From positions 1-21,727 of the forward strand of contig DJGZ01000027.1 in the NCBI GenBank assembly GCA_002433025.1: 21,727 nucleotides of DNA, given 5' to 3'. Positions 7,444-14,905 of the stretch are shown here, piece by piece. Positions within the stretch are counted from its first letter, which is position 1; each line of letters opens with the position of its first letter. The notes under the pieces were generated by a model that was given only the letters and a program-made list of their open reading frames with translations, had not been told where the DNA came from and did no database searches. This DNA comes from Bacteroidales bacterium UBA5833. GTDB taxonomy: Bacteria; Bacteroidota; Bacteroidia; Bacteroidales; Lentimicrobiaceae. Both the position numbers and the translations under genes were made by a program.

Positions 7444-7833
7444 ATGGGTGAAAAGCTGAAGCTTGCCGGGAATTGGTCTTCCGGCAGGAATAAAATAACG
7501 GTCAATCTTTCTGTTATTCTTTTTAAGGAAGAGGGAACAGTGATAGTATTTTGTCCCGCACTGGATATATATGGCTACGGAATGAATGAGGAGGAAGCGA
7601 AAAACTCATTTGATACCGCTTTAGACGAGTATTTCAGATATACCATCAATAAAAATACCTTACATGACGATTTGACAAGCAGAGGATGGAAGGTGCATGG
7701 TTCAAAAACCAAAAAGAGCCGGCTGGATCCACCCACCATGTCAGAATTACTTAATTCAAATGCAGACTTCGGTGATATTTTTAATACACACGAGTTTCAA
7801 AAATTAAACCGTATGGTAGAAATACCCTGCTGA
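7444..7833 (+). CDS. hicB: HicB-like antitoxin
   Basis: The 129-residue protein contains a HicB-type partial RNase H fold. The strand pair KITVNLSVILFKEEGTVIVFCPALDIYGYG is followed by the helix MNEEEAKNSFDTALDEYF, matching the family pattern of a substrate-like strand, a Pro-containing strand and an EEA-containing helix. The C-terminal 60 residues (GSKTKKSRLDPPTMSELL and onward) show no clear ribbon-helix-helix, so how it binds DNA is open. HicB neutralises the HicA toxin by binding it and normally represses the operon. The start at ATG 7444 is chosen over the TTG at 7432. Its stop overlaps the next start by one base (TGATG), a tight translational coupling. The antitoxin-first order is the reverse of E. 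coli hicAB. Confidence 0.85.
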   Translation: MGEKLKLAGNWSSGRNKITVNLSVILFKEEGTVIVFCPALDIYGYGMNEEEAKNSFDTALDEYFRYTINKNTLHDDLTSRGWKVHGSKTKKSRLDPPTMSELLNSNADFGDIFNTHEFQKLNRMVEIPC

Positions 7834-8069
7834 TGTCCAATCCGCTTAAAAATATACCGCTAAAGACTTTCAGACAATTTTTAACTCATCAGGGATTAAA
7901 GTGCATCCGGCATTCCGGCGGCCATGAGATCTGGTCACGTCATGATTTAACAAGACCGGTTCCGCTTCAATCACATATTGATCCGGTGCCTGAGTTTATT
8001 GTAAAAACCATTCTGAAAACCATAAAAGCCTCAAAAGAAGACTATATTGATTTCCTAGAGAATGGTTGA
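7833..8069 (+). CDS. hicA: HicA-like toxin, predicted mRNA interferase
   Basis: The 78-residue protein is full length for HicA (YcfA-like, double-stranded-RNA-binding fold). It has an N-terminal helix KTFRQFLTHQGLKCIR, the catalytic-histidine motif SGGHEIWSR (H31), the second strand TRPVPLQSHIDPVP and a final helix VKTILKTIKASKEDYIDFL. HicA toxins cleave mRNA and are held inactive by HicB. The catalytic His and the conserved Gly pair are intact, so the toxin looks functional. Translation is coupled to hicB through the TGATG overlap. No other gene follows on the same transcript. Confidence 0.92.
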   Translation: MSNPLKNIPLKTFRQFLTHQGLKCIRHSGGHEIWSRHDLTRPVPLQSHIDPVPEFIVKTILKTIKASKEDYIDFLENG

Positions 8070-8165
8070 TTTAAAAGCAGTTTTGATTGCTATCGGGGGT
8101 TAGCACGATAACTTATCGCGGATGATCTTTTCCGGCAAACTCTTCGAAATGGTCACTTAATTATC
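8070..8165. other. Spacer after hicA
   Basis: The only visible signal is a 13-base palindrome CGATAA-c-TTATCG at 8106-8118. There is no T-run, so it is not a clear terminator. Together with the element at 8166-8426 and the metK leader, this makes a gene-free stretch of almost 600 bases. Confidence 0.3.
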
Positions 8166-8426
8166 ATTCCGAACCATTATTGTAAGGTAAATTTTTAGAA
8201 GGAGTTATGAGATTACCTTCGGTGAGCTCTCCTGATAGTATCGGGATCGGTTCTTCACTTCACTACGTTACGTTCAGAATGACAATACATTAACGATAAT
8301 CAAAGGGGGCTTGGTAGCGGCCATGCCGCCACCAAGCCCCCTCCCCATCAAACCCATGTAAGTCAAAGTCATTCTGAGCGTAAGCGAAGAATCTCATAAA
8401 TTAACCGGACAGCAATGATTCCGAAC
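8166..8426. repeat. Nested inverted-repeat element, MITE-like
   Basis: A 9-base direct repeat ATTCCGAAC (8166-8174 and 8418-8426) brackets about 243 bases of nested palindromes. The outer arms are TTATGAGATT (8205-8214) and CTTCACTACG to CAGAATGAC (8256-8283) against the reverse complement at 8368-8399. The centre is a near-perfect hairpin: AGGGGGCTTGGT at 8304-8315 pairs with ACCAAGCCCCCT at 8331-8342, continued by GCGGC/GCCGC around a CAT loop with a single mismatch. A small hairpin (TCCTGATA / TATCGGGA, 8230-8246) lies inside the left arm. No protein is encoded. It resembles a non-autonomous element or a composite of dispersed repeats. Confidence 0.6.
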
Positions 8427-8492
8427 AAATAATACCTGAATGTGCCGATTATAAAGAAACATTTTTTTACCCGGTAACTGCAAAACAATTTA

Positions 8493-8500
8493 TATTTTTG
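8493..8500 (+). promoter_or_regulatory. Candidate metK -7 box
   Basis: TATTTTTG fits the Bacteroidota -7 consensus TAnnTTTG. A start about 7 bases downstream would fall at 8507, exactly where the 5' strand of the leader's closing helix begins. No clear -33 TTTG is seen, only a T-rich stretch near 8462-8467. Confidence 0.45.
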
Positions 8501-8506
8501 CCCTAC

Positions 8507-8664
8507 AATCATCAAGACGCCCTACATGGGCCCCAACCGAGCGGGAACGCCGCGGTGGTAAAGCGATGAGGGCATTCAGGCCAAAACAGTTCCGTTATTC
8601 CCCTGAAATTCTCTTCTTCTTGATGGTTTAAGGCGCTGTTTATTAACCTGAAACCATTATTATC
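8507..8664 (+). promoter_or_regulatory. Structured 5' leader of metK, riboswitch-like
   Basis: Paper folding gives a closed three-way junction. P1 pairs 8507-8517 with 8618-8628 (11 pairs, one G-U). P2 pairs 8519-8523 with 8569-8573 and continues 8525-8527 with 8566-8568 past one bulged A. P2 encloses P3 (8533-8544 with 8550-8558, small bulges, loop GAACG). P4 pairs 8575-8580 with 8602-8607. Single bases join P1-P2 and P2-P4, and ten bases join P4-P1. An alternative helix pairs 8621-8629 with 8651-8659 (9 pairs, one G-U), covering bases -14 to -6 of metK and excluding P1. Its place before SAM synthetase suggests sensing of SAM or a related metabolite. I could not match it to a SAM riboswitch consensus I know. 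Confidence 0.55.
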
Positions 8665-9804
8665 ATGAACTACCTTTTTACCTCAGAATCGGTTTCCGAA
8701 GGTCATCCCGACAAAGTCGCCGACCAGATTTCCGATGCCATCCTCGATGCTTATCTTTTGCATGATCCGGATGCAAAAGTCGCCTGTGAATGCCTGATTA
8801 CCACCAACCACCTGGTGATCGCCGGAGAGGCGAAGGCAAACCATGCGGAACAGGTCAATCCGGTTGAGATCGCGAAAAAGGTGATCCGGGATATCGGATA
8901 CGATTCCATTCAAACCGGATTTGACTATAAACTTGCTGATTACACCCTGCTGCTTCATGAGCAGAGTCCTGAGATCAACGAGAGCGTGAGCACGGGCGGT
9001 GCCGGCGACCAGGGGCTGATGTTCGGTTATGCCTGCAACGAAACCCCTGAACTGATGCCCATGCCGCTGATGCTGGCCCACAGGCTGATGCGCGGTCTGG
9101 CGGATTTGCGCAAAAGCGGGAAGATCTCCTGGCTGCTGCCAGACGCGAAGTCGCAGGTTTCGGTCAGGTACGAAAACGGCAGACCGGTGGGTGTGGAAAA
9201 AGTGGTGATCTCAACCCAGCACCGGGAAGGCATTGGGCAGAAACAGATCGCAGAAACGCTGATGGAAGCGCTGATTCTGCCGGTAACCAGGGCTTATTTC
9301 CCCGGTGCACACCCTGAATGTTTTGTCAATCCGTCGGGCAGCTTTACCATTGGCGGCCCGCATGGCGACACCGGCCTTACCGGGAGAAAGATCATCGTGG
9401 ATACCTACGGTGGAAGCTGTCCGCACGGTGGCGGCGCTTTCAGCGGAAAAGACCCGAGCAAGGTTGACCGCTCCGCCGCCTATGCGGCCCGCTATGTTGC
9501 CAGACACATTGTCGCGGCAGGCATTGCTGACCGCTGCACCCTGCAGGTTTCCTATGCCATCGGCAAAGAGGATCCTACCTCTTTGTATGTGGACCTGCAT
9601 GATACCGGCAAAGTGGATGAGGCAAAGTTGTTGGCCGCTATCCGCGAATTGTTCGACCTCAGGCCCAACGGCATTATCCGCATGCTTGACCTTAAGCGCC
9701 CCATCTACCTGCCCACTGCGGCATACGGTCATTTCGGCAAGACAAACCTGCCCTGGGAAATAAACGATCCCCGGATTATACAGCAGCTTCGGTCGTTGCT
9801 GTAG
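8665..9804 (+). CDS. metK: S-adenosylmethionine synthetase
   Basis: It makes S-adenosylmethionine from methionine and ATP, releasing phosphate and pyrophosphate; cytosolic, usually tetrameric, and the main methyl-donor supply. The 379 residues hold all hallmark motifs: SEGHPDK with the catalytic His (about residue 14), the signature hexapeptide GAGDQG (about 112-117), SGSFTIGGPHGDTGLTGRK, and the phosphate-binding loop HGGGAFSGKDPSKVDRSAAY. The length is normal for the bacterial enzyme. The start ATG follows the structured leader and is preceded by ACCATTATTATC rather than a Shine-Dalgarno sequence, as usual in Bacteroidota. Translation or transcription may be controlled through the leader helices. 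Gene and codon use are GC-richer than the accessory genes to the left, consistent with core genome. ppc lies convergently 205 bases downstream. Confidence 0.98.
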   Translation: MNYLFTSESVSEGHPDKVADQISDAILDAYLLHDPDAKVACECLITTNHLVIAGEAKANHAEQVNPVEIAKKVIRDIGYDSIQTGFDYKLADYTLLLHEQSPEINESVSTGGAGDQGLMFGYACNETPELMPMPLMLAHRLMRGLADLRKSGKISWLLPDAKSQVSVRYENGRPVGVEKVVISTQHREGIGQKQIAETLMEALILPVTRAYFPGAHPECFVNPSGSFTIGGPHGDTGLTGRKIIVDTYGGSCPHGGGAFSGKDPSKVDRSAAYAARYVARHIVAAGIADRCTLQVSYAIGKEDPTSLYVDLHDTGKVDEAKLLAAIRELFDLRPNGIIRMLDLKRPIYLPTAAYGHFGKTNLPWEINDPRIIQQLRSLL

Positions 9805-9859
9805 AATGTTAACAGAATGCAGCTATGAAGTTGCACCCAGCCCCGCCCTGCAGCAATCA

Positions 9860-9883
9860 GGTACATCGCCCCTGGAATGTACC
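9860..9883. terminator. Inverted repeat after metK
   Basis: GGTACAT (9860-9866) pairs with ATGTACC (9877-9883) around a 10-base loop, 56 bases after the metK stop. No U-run follows, so it may only mark the 3' end of the transcript. A role as terminator is inferred from position. Confidence 0.3.
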
Positions 9884-9945
9884 CTTCGACTCCCCTTCGA
9901 CTCCGCTCAGGGTAAACGTTCAGGGTACACGCTCAGGGTACGTAC
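9883..9945. repeat. Short tandem repeats between metK and ppc
   Basis: CCTTCGACTCC is repeated twice in tandem (9883-9893, 9894-9904). A 13-base unit of the form (G)(C/T)TCAGGGTA-AC follows, repeated three times (9905-9917, 9918-9930, 9931-9945). The TTCGACTCCGCTCAG part is complementary, with few mismatches, to TGAGCGGAGCCGAA at 9953-9966, so the whole block can fold back on itself. Confidence 0.65.
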
Positions 9946-9974
9946 AGGTCGTTGAGCGGAGCCGAAACGACCTG
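9945..9974. terminator. Inverted repeat between convergent metK and ppc
   Basis: CAGGTCGTT (9945-9953) and AACGACCTG (9966-9974) form a perfect 9-pair stem with a 12-base loop, 36 bases beyond the ppc stop codon. Its location between convergent genes fits a bidirectional terminator, but no T-run is present on either strand. It could equally be part of the dispersed repeat block. Confidence 0.35.
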
Positions 9975-10009
9975 CTGTAGGAAACAACCTATTGCAATGC
10001 CTGCACCTC

Positions 10010-12556
10010 CTAAGCCGAGTTTCTGCCCGCGTTGATGTTCCCGTAAAGTGAGCGGGTTACCAGTTTTTCATAGGCTTCCCTGTATTCTTCGCTTCCGCTG
10101 ATTTTTTGCAGGGCATATTGCTGAATCACCAGCAACGGCAAGGCAATCTGCTCGCGCATTTTGATGGATTCCCTTGAAACCGGCTCTTCTTCCATCAGTT
10201 CTTTTGAATCGGAGATCAACAGCAGCATTTTTACCGACAATACGTATTCATCATTTAAAATCTGCCAGATGTCTTTAAACTCCGCTTCTTCGCGCATATA
10301 GGAAGTCAGGTTGAAGTTGGTTTTCGACAGTGACATCATGCTATTCTGCACCAGGGCCTTAAAGAACGGCACTTCGCGGTACAATCGTTTGAGCGCATCC
10401 AGCTTTCCGTCATCCACCAGGCGTTGAATGGCTGTGCCGGTGCCGAAATAACCGGGCACGTTCTGTTTCAGCTGGCTCCATGATCCCACAAATGAAATCG
10501 CCCTCAGGTCGGTGAATTCCAGTTTTTTAGTCGCGTTCCGTTTTCCGGGGCGGCTGCCAATATTGGTTTTATCATAAAACCGCAGGGTGCTTTTTTGCTC
10601 GAGATAAGGGATAAATTTATCGTGTGCTTTCAGGGCACTGTATTTTTCAAAACTGAGTTGCGCGAGTTCTTCCATCAGTTGCCTGAATTCAGCACTTATC
10701 GTGTGTACTTTCCCCGAAATGCTGTTGGCCAGACCGGCAGTCAGCAGCTGTTCACAGTTGTGGATAAATTTTTCATGAGTAGCGTAGGTGCTGGTGATGG
10801 TCTGTCCCTGTATGGTCAGCTGAATTTCATGATTTGCGATTTTATCACTTTGTGCCGCGTAAAAACGATGCGTTTTACCGCCGCCGCGGGCCGGAGGACC
10901 TCCTCGGCCATCAAAAAAGATGGCTTTAATATTATGCTGATCGCAGACCGAAGTCAGGGTTTCCTTGGTTTTGAAAATGGACCAGTTGGCCATAAGGTAG
11001 CCGCCATCTTTCGTTCCATCGGAAAAACCAAGCATAATGGTTTGCTTTTCACCCCTTTGGGCGATGTGATCGCGGTAAGCCGGTATGCTGAATAATTTCT
11101 GCATGGTGGCTTCGGCGCTTTTCATGCCTTCCATGGTCTCGAAGAGCGGCACAATATCAAAGGTAAGCCGTTGCCCGCTCCATCCGCACCACCTGAAAAG
11201 CCCGTAAACAAACAGAACGCTCAGCTCATCCACGGCATTGCTGATGATGTACCGGTTACACCCTTCTTCGCCATTTTTCTCCTGTATCCTTTTCAGCCGG
11301 GAAATATTCCGGATGGTATCCTGAATCAAAGGGTCATCAAAATCAGCTGCATCCGCATGAATATCGCCCGAAAGCAGCAATTCAACCAACTGACCGCGTT
11401 GCAGTTCGTCCGGATCGGAAGAAATAATCCCGGCTTTTGCCAGGATGGCTGCCACCGTTTTTCGGTGAATGCTGTTGTCCTGCCGGATATCGAGGGCCGC
11501 AAAATGGGTTTTGAAGATCATTACTTTATCAATCAGGTAATCAAGTTCTTTGAGATATAAGGAGTGATACCGGGTAATCAGCTGTTCTTTAACGTCAAGC
11601 AAAGGATGAATGATTTCCTCAAGGGTAAGGTTCTCATCCGGGTTAAACATGGCATTGTAAAGTTTATCACGCAATACATTAAGTGGATCTTCTACATCCT
11701 TAAAGGTTAACTTCAGCTGAAGGTCTTTCAGATCCTGATAATAGCACTTGAACAGGCTCATGCGCAGTTCGTCGGCAACCTGTTGCGTGATTTCTGCAGT
11801 AACAAAGGGATTACCATCCCTGTCGCCCCCGGGCCAGAAACCAAGCTGAACAATGTTGTGGTTCTGAAACTCACGGCTGCCGGCGTGTTCCTTAATATAT
11901 CCGTAAAGTTCCCCAACGGCGTTGTAATAAACGTTTCGCAAAAAGTAAATGATGTTTTTGGCTTCATCCAGCGGTGTGGGCTTTTTTGAATTGATAAGGG
12001 AGGTCAGGCCGAGTTGCTGCAGGGTCATGTCAATTTCATCAATCCGGTTTGCCATAATCAATGACCTCAGCGTACCGATGATGTCGAGTACCGGGGGAGA
12101 ATAAAACTGCGTGGGATGCGCGGTAAGCACGATGCGCGCGCTGAAGCCGGACAACTTTTCAAGAATCCTGTCCCAGCTTTTGCGGTTATCCACCATGTTG
12201 AAGAAATCTTTAATCAGCAGGTAGTTGCCCAGGCTTTTAAGTTCCATAAAAGCAGCATCTTCCACACTGTCGTACAAAACAACCTGACGTTCAACGTATT
12301 GTATAATGCGGAACATCAGATCAATTTTTTCGGGCTCGTTTTCGATGCCTGTAAAATTGTTAAAGAAGGATTCAAGAATCTCCCGGGGGTGCTTGCCAGA
12401 CTCAAGCCCTTCGCGGCATGATTGGTACAAAACCGGTATAAGGATGCCTATATTGCTGTCCTGCCGGTAAGGCAGGTTGAGAAAAATCCCGTTGTAAATA
12501 TTGAATTTGTTCTTTACCTGCTTTTCAAATACCTGTAAGCGTTTTGACTGGTACAT
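10010..12556 (-). CDS. ppc: Phosphoenolpyruvate carboxylase, divergent form
   Basis: It catalyses PEP plus bicarbonate to oxaloacetate plus phosphate, refilling the TCA cycle; cytosolic. Of 848 residues, catalytic blocks are visible in order: LTAHPTQ (144-150, His-containing loop, Gln where most enzymes have Glu), GFWPGGDRDGNP (239-250), LDIRQD (355-360), LGFSDGTKDGGY (509-520), FFDGRGGPPARGGGKTHR (547-564, the flexible Gly/Arg loop), and GSRPGKR with FVGSWSQLKQNVPGYFGTG further on. It is shorter than the usual 870-970 residues and ends AGRNSA where classical enzymes end in RNTG, so allosteric control at the C-terminus may differ. The gene stands alone, convergent with metK. No promoter box is evident in the 222 bases to the next gene. 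Confidence 0.93.
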   Translation of the reverse strand: MYQSKRLQVFEKQVKNKFNIYNGIFLNLPYRQDSNIGILIPVLYQSCREGLESGKHPREILESFFNNFTGIENEPEKIDLMFRIIQYVERQVVLYDSVEDAAFMELKSLGNYLLIKDFFNMVDNRKSWDRILEKLSGFSARIVLTAHPTQFYSPPVLDIIGTLRSLIMANRIDEIDMTLQQLGLTSLINSKKPTPLDEAKNIIYFLRNVYYNAVGELYGYIKEHAGSREFQNHNIVQLGFWPGGDRDGNPFVTAEITQQVADELRMSLFKCYYQDLKDLQLKLTFKDVEDPLNVLRDKLYNAMFNPDENLTLEEIIHPLLDVKEQLITRYHSLYLKELDYLIDKVMIFKTHFAALDIRQDNSIHRKTVAAILAKAGIISSDPDELQRGQLVELLLSGDIHADAADFDDPLIQDTIRNISRLKRIQEKNGEEGCNRYIISNAVDELSVLFVYGLFRWCGWSGQRLTFDIVPLFETMEGMKSAEATMQKLFSIPAYRDHIAQRGEKQTIMLGFSDGTKDGGYLMANWSIFKTKETLTSVCDQHNIKAIFFDGRGGPPARGGGKTHRFYAAQSDKIANHEIQLTIQGQTITSTYATHEKFIHNCEQLLTAGLANSISGKVHTISAEFRQLMEELAQLSFEKYSALKAHDKFIPYLEQKSTLRFYDKTNIGSRPGKRNATKKLEFTDLRAISFVGSWSQLKQNVPGYFGTGTAIQRLVDDGKLDALKRLYREVPFFKALVQNSMMSLSKTNFNLTSYMREEAEFKDIWQILNDEYVLSVKMLLLISDSKELMEEEPVSRESIKMREQIALPLLVIQQYALQKISGSEEYREAYEKLVTRSLYGNINAGRNSA

Positions 12557-12730
12557 GTTTGGTTGGTGTTAATTCGGTAATTCTGGAAAAGGTTGTTCCC
12601 CTCCTGAATATACATAACAAAAATCAAAGCAATAAGTGCGATTGACCGGGATTAATCAATGGGAAATCCCTGTTCTGAAAATACACGTTTTCATAGGCAT
12701 ATTAAGGCCCGATCGGCACCTGTCCATTAC

Positions 12731-12771
12731 CAGGTGCATCGCACCGTGACATTATCAGGTGCAGCGCACCG
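12731..12771. repeat. GGTGCATCGCACC / GGTGCAGCGCACC pair, copy 1
   Basis: Two palindromic units, CAGGTGCATCGCACCG (12731-12746) and CAGGTGCAGCGCACCG (12756-12771), have a 25-base period. The first is followed by TGACATTATC and the second by CAATATTTT. The same pair with the same period occurs at 20311-20349 with those spacers in the opposite order. It lies 8 bases beyond the stop of the minus-strand phospholipase-like gene. Confidence 0.8.
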
Positions 12772-12778
12772 CAATATT

Positions 12779-14893
12779 TTATCGGTTATTGTTATAGCTG
12801 ATGCTCACATCAATAAACGACCTGGGTATCCACATGTTTTTCCAGTCCTTGCAGCCCTGAACCTCCGATTTTCCGTAGTCAATATAATCGAATGACACTT
12901 CGCGGCCCGAGGGATAGAATTTTATACGGTGTTTGATTTTGACAATGCTTTTTTCAAATTCAGGATCGGGGCGCAGGTTGTCGCAATCCCATCCGTCGCG
13001 GTGAAACCGGATGCCATAATCGCTTGTGCCGATCTCGTCGACGGGAATATTGCGCAATTCCACGTCAATCCATTGCTCTCTTGATTTACCGCCACCCTGC
13101 TTGTACCAGGTCAGGTGCATGTGTGACTTCAGCCAGCTGAGCCGCTGATTGCTGTATGCGCCTTCAACCCAACCGTCCTGATGCCGGCCCTCAAACAGTT
13201 TTCCGCTGAAATTGCCGCCTTTCGAAATCTTAAAGCCGGGGAAGCTGCCGCCGGTACCAGGACTTTCAATCGCCCTGAAGTCGCTTTTGCTAAACTGCTG
13301 ATCATCCATATCGTGGCCATTGGTATAGTGCATGTAGGCATGGATAACGAAGTCAAGCTCATAATCCTGTGCTACCACCGGTTCGCGTTTCGGGGGTGGG
13401 GCAAACATTTTCTTTTGTTCTGATTTTACTGTCACGCCCCCGAATTCAATCTCCGCATGAATCCAGGCATTGTCCACCGGGGTGATTTTACCCGAAAACC
13501 GGCCATTGCGGGCTTCTAACCTTCCGGCCACATCGAGTGTGGCTGTTTTGATTTCCACAGGTCCGTTGTAACTGATGGCTTTGGTGTATTCCTGATCGGT
13601 TTTGTGGATAATTTCACCGGTAATGTTTCCGTCATCGGTGAGTGAAGTGATTTTCACACTCAGCCCGGGAATAAAAAGCCGGATGGCATGGAGCCCGGCT
13701 TCCCTGATGGCGGGGACCAGCGCGGAAGCCTGCGATTTAACGCAAGCCTCGTCGAGGTATGGATAGGTTTTTGAAACGGGGTATTTGTTGAAAAACCAGG
13801 TATCGGTGCATAGCAGCACTTCCCGGTTTCCCACCTGACGCCGGTAGTAATTTCCTGAATAATTGGAAGCGCTCAGCTTTGGAGAGTTGTACACATATTC
13901 AGGGTGCGTGATGGGTTTCACCACATTGCCTTTCCAGTCGGTGCCCGAGATGGTTTCGGTGGTAAAAAAGTTTTCGTTGGTAAAGGTTGCCAGTGTGTGC
14001 GCCACATCCCTTATGGTGTTTGACTTTTCGAATTTCAGCGCCAGGTCAGGGTCGGCTTTCCCCGCCTGAAATTCATCCAGTCCGCCATCATTGCCGGTCT
14101 GGAATTTGGCCATCATTTCTTCGTAGGTATCGGGGTTTCCGAAGTACGACATCATGCGGAACGGGATAGAAGGGTGGGCATCGTTGCGCACATGCGAAGG
14201 GCATCCGTTGTCGGCAATCATGTGCAGGGTTTCTCCCAGCGACCGCCATGCTTTGGCCATCAGGGCGTTGCGCTTTTCCTGATTTTTTTCTTCCAGGGCT
14301 CCTTTTATAAAAACCTTGCCGTTCTCCCAGGTATAGTTATGCTCCAGCGCTCCGAAATTACCCGCCTTGCCGATTGCCCATGTAACACCATCGGTATTGG
14401 GATTGGTGAACTTTTTCTGAATCCAGTTCATCAGTTTGCTGTTTACATCGTCGGTGAGGTGCCGGGCACCATCGGGCCGGGTAGGATCGTAAAAATGGCG
14501 GAAACTGGCCGGCACTTCGGGCACATCGGCTGAGTATCCGCCATGCGCAATCCATTCGAGGGGTGTTTTTTCTCCTGTCTCTTCGCTGAAGGTGGTTTCG
14601 CCGTACAGCCAGTTGGCCATATCCTCATGGAAACGGTCAACCTCGGAAGGATTGAACAGCCCGGGTTTACTGATATAGTTTCCCTTCAGTTTTACCTTGT
14701 CCAGTTTAAATTCATACAGTTTGAATTTCTTTATCGAAAAGCCGCCCTTGTTGTTCTTTTCGAGAAAAGCCTTTACCATAAATTTATTGAGGGTGGGATG
14801 GTTTTTCTGATTACCATACCCGACAAACAAGGCCCACAATGCCAGCAGGGTAACGATCAGTGCGGCTGGGGCAAATATCTTGATATTCTTCAT
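12779..14893 (-). CDS. Exported phospholipase C/P1-nuclease-like protein
   Basis: The 704-residue protein starts with an uncleaved or cleaved signal segment (residues 7-26, FAPAALIVTLLALWALFVGY). Residues about 30-245 carry the zinc-ligand pattern of the phospholipase C/P1 nuclease fold: H32 in NHPTLNKF just after the signal, H117 (IAHGGYSADVPE), H133 (FRHFYDPTRPDG), H185 (LEHNYTW), then GETLHMIADNGCPSHVRNDAH, giving H224, D228, H234, D238 and H240. Such enzymes hydrolyse phospholipids or nucleic acid phosphodiesters with three zinc ions; the substrate here is unknown. The C-terminal 400 residues are beta-rich and unrecognised. It is the second gene of an operon, 12 bases after the zinc-ribbon gene, which suggests a shared envelope role. 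Confidence 0.72.
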   Translation of the reverse strand: MKNIKIFAPAALIVTLLALWALFVGYGNQKNHPTLNKFMVKAFLEKNNKGGFSIKKFKLYEFKLDKVKLKGNYISKPGLFNPSEVDRFHEDMANWLYGETTFSEETGEKTPLEWIAHGGYSADVPEVPASFRHFYDPTRPDGARHLTDDVNSKLMNWIQKKFTNPNTDGVTWAIGKAGNFGALEHNYTWENGKVFIKGALEEKNQEKRNALMAKAWRSLGETLHMIADNGCPSHVRNDAHPSIPFRMMSYFGNPDTYEEMMAKFQTGNDGGLDEFQAGKADPDLALKFEKSNTIRDVAHTLATFTNENFFTTETISGTDWKGNVVKPITHPEYVYNSPKLSASNYSGNYYRRQVGNREVLLCTDTWFFNKYPVSKTYPYLDEACVKSQASALVPAIREAGLHAIRLFIPGLSVKITSLTDDGNITGEIIHKTDQEYTKAISYNGPVEIKTATLDVAGRLEARNGRFSGKITPVDNAWIHAEIEFGGVTVKSEQKKMFAPPPKREPVVAQDYELDFVIHAYMHYTNGHDMDDQQFSKSDFRAIESPGTGGSFPGFKISKGGNFSGKLFEGRHQDGWVEGAYSNQRLSWLKSHMHLTWYKQGGGKSREQWIDVELRNIPVDEIGTSDYGIRFHRDGWDCDNLRPDPEFEKSIVKIKHRIKFYPSGREVSFDYIDYGKSEVQGCKDWKNMWIPRSFIDVSISYNNNR

Positions 14894-14905
14894 AATTACG
14901 GGTTT

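Noticed and set aside
8507..8628. Canonical SAM-I riboswitch upstream of metK
   Set aside because: ATCAAGA in P1 and a CAACC...GGTG pairing recall SAM-I, but the ordered core elements (GAGGGA, GGCCC, GGCAACC, GGUGCUAA) are not present. I therefore describe it as an unassigned structured leader.
9211..9732. Minus-strand frame inside metK
   Set aside because: It is antisense to metK and lacks any recognisable feature.
9905..9945. CRISPR-like short array between metK and ppc
   Set aside because: The units are 13 bases long and directly adjacent without spacers, and there are no cas genes. This is a simple tandem repeat.
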